A stretch of DNA of 64,000 bases, from contig CAKVAS010000003.1 in NCBI GenBank assembly GCA_934725015.1, forward strand, positions 62,001-126,000, in the 5' to 3' direction. Positions 59,293-64,000 of this stretch are shown here, one piece after another; position 1 is the first letter of the stretch; each line of letters opens with the position of its first letter. The DNA comes from an uncultured Bacteroidales bacterium. GTDB taxonomy: Bacteria > Bacteroidota > Bacteroidia > Bacteroidales > UBA932. Position numbers and translations under genes: made by a program. The notes beneath the pieces are model-generated. The model was not told the DNA's origin, searched no databases, and saw nothing but the letters and a program-made list of their open reading frames with translations.

Positions 59293-59621
59293 AACATCTT
59301 CCTTAAAATATTCATTGCCACAGTCAACGCCCGTCCATAATCCTTCGTTCCTTTCTTGACAAAACCACAAAGAAACACGACCTTGGATGCCAAGTTGATA
59401 TTTTCATTATCCAACGAAAAGAGAATTACCCTTACCTCGTTATCTGCCGAAATTCGCAGTTCATAAAAATCCGTATTCGTCAACTTCTTGACAAATTTTG
59501 TCGGTATCGGAGATAATGTCTCCAATATCGTGACAGCATATCTGAGCTTCTCCTGAACCCGCGCACCGGACTCCGTCTCAAACTTCAGGTATTCCTCAGA
59601 ATAATACAATTCTCTTTCCAT
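59289..59621 (-). CDS. HigB/RelE-like toxin (phage-derived Gp49-like)
   Basis: 110 residues. Core motifs: L-E-T-L-S-P-I-P, F-V-K-K-L, F-Y-E-L-R-I-S-A-D-N-E-V-R-V-I-L-F, V-F-L-C-G-F-V-K-K-G. These are the RelE-superfamily (Gp49-like, PF05973) strand-helix pattern of ribosome-dependent mRNA interferases. ATG at 59621 is chosen over a TTG at 59627. A TAtaTTTG box on the minus strand (59653-59660) drives the pair with a short leader. Confidence 0.88.
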   Translation of the reverse strand: MERELYYSEEYLKFETESGARVQEKLRYAVTILETLSPIPTKFVKKLTNTDFYELRISADNEVRVILFSLDNENINLASKVVFLCGFVKKGTKDYGRALTVAMNILRKML

Positions 59622-59740
59622 CGACAAAAGTAACTAATTGATTTCTTTTTTGCAAATATAAACGGCGGTTCCCCATTCGGATAACCGCCGCAATATTATG
59701 TAGAAATGTTTGAAACAGGTGAATTCCTCCTTAGCAACTG

Positions 59741-60313
59741 TCAGTTTTTGACGCAACGCACTGAGAATGCGCAAATACCATCTTGCATAAAAAAACTATA
59801 TTGCCCTACGTACATCTTAAAAGGAGACTTGACATCAGATACTCCCACTCCTCTACCACCACAAAAAACGAAGCAATCTCCAGTTGATAGCCAATAACAA
59901 CCATATTCTTGCCAACCTTGATGACCATAGCCAAAGTTATAACCCGCACAAGGCAAAAACACAGAGTCCCCATCCGGAGACGAACCTGTGAAGAATAACC
60001 CCCTTATCCAGTCTTCAGATTCGCCAAAATGATAGAATAAAGCCATAATAGTCTCGATTTCGTCGCGCGTCGGCAGCCGCCAATCATCTGGACAAGATTG
60101 AAGTGCCATATCATAGGTAAAGAGTCGTCCCCCATCGGAACAACTCGTGGCCCCCACATTGCAAGTCGCCCAAGTGACACCATCAATAGTAACCGAAGAC
60201 TTTGGGGTATAAGAATCATCTGACATACCACTCTCGGATTCACTCTTGGAGCAAGACACGCCAAGAAAAAGCACTGCAAGACAGCTGGTTAATAAACAAA
60301 TAGTTCTTTTCAT
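59741..60313 (-). CDS. Small Fib_succ_major-domain lipoprotein
   Basis: 190 residues, lipobox G-V-S-C at about 18-21. Fib_succ_major motifs: V-T-W-A-T-C-N-V-G, G-R-L-F-T-Y-D-M-A-L, C-P-D-D-W-R-L-P-T-R-D-E-I, F-F-T-G-S-S-P, V-F-L-P-C-A-G-Y, F-S-V-R-C-V-K. It lacks the BACON domains of the 34-36 kb paralogues. It is preceded by leader RNA copy C and its own -7 box, so it is expressed from a long structured leader. Likely surface-exposed; function unknown. Confidence 0.8.
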   Translation of the reverse strand: MKRTICLLTSCLAVLFLGVSCSKSESESGMSDDSYTPKSSVTIDGVTWATCNVGATSCSDGGRLFTYDMALQSCPDDWRLPTRDEIETIMALFYHFGESEDWIRGLFFTGSSPDGDSVFLPCAGYNFGYGHQGWQEYGCYWLSTGDCFVFCGGRGVGVSDVKSPFKMYVGQYSFFMQDGICAFSVRCVKN

Positions 60314-60609
60314 TCGTTTGATTTCTCCACTCCGTCAGGCTCCCAAACAGAGGATTTAAAATAAAGAAAGTGTGGAGCCTGATTTCGTTTATCTAAAGAG
60401 AGGTTCTGACAAAACCTAAAAGCAAATAAACTGAAACAATCCCCACACCTGTATCGATGGTGCTGAACACACGCAAACGAATACAGATGACGGTGCTGTT
60501 CGTTGTCCTTGCTTTTATTGAAACTGTCAGATTTCTCTTTAAGGACAGTGCGAAAAACACTTTCATCAATATGTCATTGCAGACTTTCGCCTACAACGTG
60601 GCAAATGTA
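60314..60609 (-). ncRNA. Structured leader RNA, copy C
   Basis: Minus-strand -7 box TAcaTTTG (60602-60609), then about 283 nt of leader. A 5' hairpin TTGTAGGC-GAAA-GTCTGCAA with two wobble pairs; block GACATATTGATGAAAGTG with TTTTTCGCAC; CTGTCCTTAAAGAGAAATCT (matches TTGTTCCTTAAGCGAATCT in copy A); GGTGTGGGGATTG; and a 3' hairpin CAGGCTCC/GGAGCCTG (60336-60381) around ACACTTTCTTTATT. Stem bases differ from the other copies but remain complementary. No coding frame is convincing. Confidence 0.65.
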
Positions 60610-60683
60610 TGAAATATTTTCGGAACATCAAAACAGCACCGATGGGATTGTTTCAGAATTAAAGATACGGATTCACACAAAAG

Positions 60684-60722
60684 AACTTGGGCTAAATCGA
60701 CGATTTTTCCTTCGATTTAGCC
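60684..60722. repeat. Inverted-repeat element, copy 2 (truncated)
   Basis: AACTTGGGCTAAATCGA (60684-60700), loop CGATTTTTCCT, then only TCGATTTAGCC of the right arm (60712-60722) before diverging. It lies just upstream of the direct repeats of the ATPase gene. Confidence 0.8.
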
Positions 60723-60732
60723 TATTATCAAG

Positions 60733-60800
60733 TAAATGATTGTAAATGATGCAAATGGCGCATGATTTATTGCAGCAACGGATAAAAATGCATATATTTG
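60733..60800 (+). promoter_or_regulatory. Direct repeats and promoter before the fourth DUF4143 ATPase
   Basis: GTAAATGATT starts at 60732 and 60742, and a related GCAAATGGCG at 60751 (period about 10, one helical turn). TAtaTTTG at 60793-60800 lies 44 nt before the ATG. Fourth instance of repeats in front of a DUF4143 ATPase gene. Confidence 0.55.
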
Positions 60801-60843
60801 TAATCGCTAACATTGTGTATTTACACGGAATCACAGAACAGAA

Positions 60844-62109
60844 ATGAGAATACCTAGAAATCATTATCTCGGTCAGTTAATTCACAGTTGTGGGAATGGA
60901 TTGATAAAAGTTATTACAGGTATGCGCAGATGTGGTAAGTCTTATCTGCTGTTTACTCTGTTTAAGAGTTATCTCACAGAGCAGGGAGTAAAGGAGGATC
61001 ACATTATAGAAGTGAATCTGGAAAATCGTTTGAACAAGAGTCTAAGGGATCCGGACGTATTGCTTCAATATATCAACAGCCGGCTCACGACGGATGGCCG
61101 GTACTATGTAATGCTGGATGAAGTGCAAATGGTTCGTGAATTTGAAGATGTCTTAAACTCGTTTCTAAATATCAGCAATGTTGATGTGTTTGTGACAGGT
61201 TCAAATGCAAGGTTCCTGTCTAAAGATGTTATCACAGAATTCCGTGGCCGAGGCGATGAGATTCATGTGCGTCCGCTGACTTTTAGGGAGGTTGCTGATT
61301 TTCTTGGCAACTATTCACAAGAACTAATCCGCGAATACATGCTCTATGGCGGTTTACCTCAAGTGGTATTAGAGGCGAATGTTCAAAAAAAAATAGACTA
61401 TCTGGGACAGCAAATGGAGAATACATATCTCCGAGATATTAAGGAACGGTATGAGGTGCGCCAAGACAGCGATTTAGCCGAACTGATGAATATAATGGCT
61501 TCGTGCGTTGGCTGCCTGACAAATCCGCCGAAGATTGCCGATACCTTTAAGAGTGTCAAACAAAGCAGCATCTCAGTAGATACCATACGGCAGTATATAG
61601 AGCATATGGAAGACGCTTTTATCATAGAGCGTTCTACCCGTTATGACATTAAAGGGCGCAAGTACATTGATTCGCCATATAAATATTACTTTGAAGATCT
61701 CGGGCTTAGAAATGTACGCCTTGGTTTCCGGCAAGTAGAGCCAACACATCTGATGGAGAATCTGCTTTTCAACGAACTGCGTTCTTTAGGTATGAAGATA
61801 GATGTGGGTCAGGTTTTTACCGAAACGAAAAGTGCAGATGGCACCCGCCAGCGAAGAACCTTGGAAGTGGATTTTGTATGTAATCGTGGATATGAACGAG
61901 TGTACATCCAGTCTGCCTATGCGATGGAAACTGAGGAAAAGTTTAATCAAGAGTTAGCATCTCTAGTCAAACTTCGCGATGGATTTCGACGTATCGTGAT
62001 AGTAAATGGCCTTCAGCCTACATATATGAATGATGATGGCATATATATAGTAAATTTAATGGACTTTCTCCGCGCCCCGGAGCAATTTGTCGGCGTAATG
62101 GTTGTCTGA
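60844..62109 (+). CDS. AAA_14/DUF4143 ATPase (nuclease core degenerate)
   Basis: 421 residues. Walker A T-G-M-R-R-C-G-K-S-Y at about 24-33; Walker B Y-V-M-L-D-E-V-Q; F-V-T-G-S-N-A-R; HTH-like S-V-D-T-I-R-Q-Y-I-E-H. In the C-terminal part the D is kept (L-E-V-D-F-V-C) but the E-x-K strand reads V-Y-I-Q-S-A-Y, so the acidic and Lys residues of a PD-(D/E)XK site are missing. A non-nuclease role is likely for this subfamily. Base composition is more A+T-rich than the core genes, and the gene is flanked by copies 2 and 3 of the inverted repeat. Confidence 0.85.
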   Translation: MRIPRNHYLGQLIHSCGNGLIKVITGMRRCGKSYLLFTLFKSYLTEQGVKEDHIIEVNLENRLNKSLRDPDVLLQYINSRLTTDGRYYVMLDEVQMVREFEDVLNSFLNISNVDVFVTGSNARFLSKDVITEFRGRGDEIHVRPLTFREVADFLGNYSQELIREYMLYGGLPQVVLEANVQKKIDYLGQQMENTYLRDIKERYEVRQDSDLAELMNIMASCVGCLTNPPKIADTFKSVKQSSISVDTIRQYIEHMEDAFIIERSTRYDIKGRKYIDSPYKYYFEDLGLRNVRLGFRQVEPTHLMENLLFNELRSLGMKIDVGQVFTETKSADGTRQRRTLEVDFVCNRGYERVYIQSAYAMETEEKFNQELASLVKLRDGFRRIVIVNGLQPTYMNDDGIYIVNLMDFLRAPEQFVGVMVV

Positions 62110-62112
62110 AAG

Positions 62113-62157
62113 AACTTGGGCTAAATCGACGATTTTTTCATCGATTTAGCCCAAGTT
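62113..62157. repeat. Inverted-repeat element, copy 3 (bidirectional terminator)
   Basis: The same 17-bp arms as copy 1 (62113-62129 and 62141-62157) with loop CGATTTTTTCA. It lies 4 nt after the ATPase stop and 6 nt before the stop of the convergent ParD-like gene. Confidence 0.85.
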
Positions 62158-62162
62158 TGATA

Positions 62163-62300
62163 TTATCTACTTAAAAACGACTCATTTAATGTCTTTAGAT
62201 ACTCTTCTGGAGAAAAACCATAGGAGATGCCACTATTTTCGCCCACCTCTATGGCCGATTTTAGTCGCATAAGACAGTTTTTGTCGTCATCACGCTCCAT
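62163..62300 (-). CDS. Orphan ParD-like antitoxin, short or truncated
   Basis: A 45-residue frame from ATG at 62300: M-E-R-D-D-D-K-N-C-L, then M-R-L-K-S-A-I-E-V-G-E-N-S-G and Y-L-K-T-L-N-E-S-F-L-S-R. The L/I-x-x-G-E-x-S-G followed by a short helix resembles the C-terminal toxin-binding half of ParD-type antitoxins; the N-terminal ribbon-helix-helix is missing. No ParE gene follows, and the stop is next to the inverted repeat and ATPase cassette. It is probably a leftover of a toxin-antitoxin pair. The rest of 62301-62347 holds nothing. Confidence 0.45.
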   Translation of the reverse strand: MERDDDKNCLMRLKSAIEVGENSGISYGFSPEEYLKTLNESFLSR

Positions 62301-62347
62301 GCAAATTGATCTTCAGAGAACCATTCTCTAGGTTTTATCGTTTTCTT

Positions 62348-64000
62348 TTACTCGTCCTTGACGCCGTAGTCGGCGCGGAGGCGGTCAAAGCCGGCATCAA
62401 CGAGGGCAACCACGGAGTCGTCGCCGCTGTCCTTGGCTATGTCCTGAACCATGAGGATCATGTTGCGGGCACGGTCGAAGTCATCCTTGGCGTAGTCGTA
62501 GAACTGAAAGTAGAAGTTCACGGACTGGAACATCTTGTCGAGGAAACGCTTGGCAAGGTCGGAGGCCTTTTCCTTCTCTCCGAGGACATAGTAGAGGTTA
62601 ATCATGTCCATGACCATCAGCTCGTTGGAGTAGCCGAGATAGGAAATGTCCAGCGGATAGTTCTTCTCCGGCACGCAGGCCTGACACTTATCGAGCATCT
62701 CGACCGCACGCTCCGGATAGCCTGCCTTGACCATCTCCTTCGCGACGTTCACGAAAAGGGCGCGCTGCGAGAGGACGCCACAGAAAGTGTAGAGGTGCTG
62801 GTTGTCGGCATAGTAGTCCGGATAGCTGAGCGCGTCCCAATTATAGACATTCGTCATCATGTCGTAGAGCCTGTCCGGGTCAGCGAACCCGACCTCCGAA
62901 GTGCGCTGGCGGTTGCGGATAGGGACGAACTTGTAGGAGAACCCGTCATACTCAAGATAGTCCTTGATGCCCATGTTCAGGTCTCCTCCCATGTTCAGAA
63001 GGTGTATCGGCCTGTCCCATTGGTAGTTCGAGAGCAGGTCAAGCATGAACAGCTCAGGCTTGGAAATGTAGTCCTTCTTCGGCGACATCGTCAGCACGAT
63101 ATACTCCGGAATCTGAGATTCGTATTTCTTGTCGAGGATTCCGTACTTTATCACGTTTTCCTTGTTCACCGGAACCACGAGCTTGCGAGAGCAGATGTAA
63201 TCCACCATCTTGCCCGACGAGAGCGGAACCTTCGCCGAAGGATGGCGGAAGACACGCATCACGTCGGAAAGGAGAATGGCGCTGTCGCGGGTGTCGTAGA
63301 TGTGGACGAAATCGTTGGTGCCGTAGAGGTACTGGCGAGGGCCGACGCTCAGATCGAGCGGGGCGGACTTATTGCAGGCCCACTTCATCTGGTCTATGTG
63401 CCAGTCGGTACCGAGCAGCGAGGTGTTCACGATGCGCACGTCAGGACGGCACTCCTCGACCTCCTGGGCATACCAGAGCGGGAAGGTGTCGTTGTCGCCG
63501 TGGGTTATGAGGATGCCGTTCTCTCCGCAGGAATTGAGGTAGTTGTAGGCCATCTCTACGGCCGTGCGGCGGTGGCTCCTGTCGTGGTCGTCCCAGTTTT
63601 CGGCTCCCATCAGGGCAGGCACGCCGAGGCAGACAAGCGTCACGGCGGCGGAAACCGCGGCTCCGGCGGTCTCGGAGGAGACTTTCTTCCTGTCGAGCAG
63701 TTCCTCAATCCATGTATATAGAGCCAGCACCGCGAACCCGATCCAGATTGCAAAGGCATAGAACGAGCCTGCGTAGGCGTAGTCCCTCTCGCGCACCTGA
63801 AACGGCGGCTGGTTGAGGTATATCACAATCGCGATTCCCGTCATGAAGAACAGCAGGAAGGTGACCCAGCAGCCCCGCTTGTCCCTCGCGAACTGGAAGA
63901 ACAGGCCGAGAAGACCCAGAAGCAGAGGCAGCATATAGTAGTGGTTCTTGCCCTTGTTCTCCCTGAGATAGTCCGGGGCGTCGCTCTGGTCTCCGAGGCG
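62348..64000 (-). CDS. DUF2723 integral membrane protein (C-terminal part; 5' end outside window)
   Basis: The frame is open to the window edge, so at least 550 residues of a protein usually near 1000. The visible part has transmembrane helices (L-L-L-G-L-L-G-L-F-F, F-L-L-F-F-M-T-G-I-A-I-V-I-Y, Y-A-F-A-I-W-I-G-F-A-V-L-A-L), P-F-Q-V-R-E-R-D-Y-A-Y-A-G-S, then N-W-D-D-H-D-R-S, T-H-G-D-N-D-T-F-P-L-W-Y-A-Q, and a helical C-terminus with TPR-like repeats. These are conserved in DUF2723, a Bacteroidetes family related to protein O-mannosyltransferases and proposed to glycosylate exported proteins. Confidence 0.88.
   Translation of the reverse strand, partial: RLGDQSDAPDYLRENKGKNHYYMLPLLLGLLGLFFQFARDKRGCWVTFLLFFMTGIAIVIYLNQPPFQVRERDYAYAGSFYAFAIWIGFAVLALYTWIEELLDRKKVSSETAGAAVSAAVTLVCLGVPALMGAENWDDHDRSHRRTAVEMAYNYLNSCGENGILITHGDNDTFPLWYAQEVEECRPDVRIVNTSLLGTDWHIDQMKWACNKSAPLDLSVGPRQYLYGTNDFVHIYDTRDSAILLSDVMRVFRHPSAKVPLSSGKMVDYICSRKLVVPVNKENVIKYGILDKKYESQIPEYIVLTMSPKKDYISKPELFMLDLLSNYQWDRPIHLLNMGGDLNMGIKDYLEYDGFSYKFVPIRNRQRTSEVGFADPDRLYDMMTNVYNWDALSYPDYYADNQHLYTFCGVLSQRALFVNVAKEMVKAGYPERAVEMLDKCQACVPEKNYPLDISYLGYSNELMVMDMINLYYVLGEKEKASDLAKRFLDKMFQSVNFYFQFYDYAKDDFDRARNMILMVQDIAKDSGDDSVVALVDAGFDRLRADYGVKDE

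Noticed and set aside
58859..62157. Insertion sequence with terminal inverted repeats
   Set aside because: No transposase gene is present between the copies, and the palindromes are complete hairpins rather than split terminal repeats.
62306..63721. 471-codon open frame antisense to the DUF2723 gene
   Set aside because: Val/His/Arg-rich composition typical of an antisense shadow; the opposite strand encodes conserved DUF2723 motifs.

Overview
This window comes from a Bacteroidetes chromosome, most likely order Bacteroidales. The evidence is a SusC/SusD polysaccharide utilisation locus, many lipoproteins with short SxC or AAC lipoboxes, the phylum-type -7 promoter box (TAnnTTTG) in front of nearly every transcription unit, few Shine-Dalgarno sequences, and families typical of the phylum (DUF2723, BACON, VTC/DUF4956, DUF4143 ATPases). 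There is no rRNA or other marker that fixes a genus. Most genes are G+C-rich. The 3.8-11.8 kb block and the 58.9-62.3 kb block look more A+T-rich and accessory.

Layout: 1-3.4 kb holds two HmuY-like lipoproteins (one cut by the window edge, one short), a Fur-family regulator and a CPC-type metal P-ATPase. 3.5-10.6 kb is a three-gene operon with a long structured leader: a secreted vWA-like protein with a C-terminal membrane anchor, a tubulin/FtsZ-like GTPase (Tubulin_2 type), and a large unrecognised protein. 10.7 kb is the first of six AAA ATPases that carry nuclease-like C-termini (10.7, 29.0, 31.4, 38.9, 51.6 and 60.8 kb). 11.9-24.9 kb is an eight-gene minus-strand utilisation locus: MFS sugar porter, PfkB fructokinase, GH172 (DUF2961), SusC, SusD, two DUF4185 lipoproteins, and a periplasmic-sugar-binding/AraC membrane regulator. 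It points to beta- or alpha-fructofuranosides, or to D-arabinan-like furanosides.

25-36 kb is mixed: DUF4491, RtcB divergent from a WYL regulator, a ScdA_N/hemerythrin/LuxR sensor-regulator, two ATPases, a second WYL regulator, a Trp-repeat protein, a DEDDh exonuclease and two paralogous BACON/Fib_succ_major lipoproteins. 36-40 kb has ComF, FabG, tRNA-Leu(UAA) and tandem repeats. 40.5-44 kb is a minus-strand operon of three secreted proteins, one with a caspase-like His/Cys pattern. 44.3-51.5 kb has a LytTR/LytS two-component pair divergent from a Cthe_2159-like, YD-like, VTC, DUF4956 and DUF2490 cluster. 53-58.8 kb has DUF456, Xaa-Pro aminopeptidase, aspartate-semialdehyde dehydrogenase and a GntR-controlled ABC exporter. 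58.9-62.3 kb is an accessory patch with HigBA, a Fib_succ_major lipoprotein, an ATPase, an orphan ParD-like antitoxin and three copies of one inverted repeat. The window ends inside a DUF2723 membrane protein.

The strongest new observations are two. First, three related structured leader RNAs (about 3545-3802, 44016-44230 and 60314-60596) each follow a TAnnTTTG promoter and share a 5' hairpin, a central block and a 3' hairpin whose stem changes while its ACACTT(T)CTTT loop stays the same. They precede three unrelated envelope or secreted protein genes, including the vWA-tubulin operon. Second, each of the four DUF4143 ATPase genes is preceded by its own set of short direct repeats with helical spacing (32, 33, 22 and about 10 bp). 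The sequences are unrelated but the architecture is shared, which suggests dedicated, co-evolving operators.
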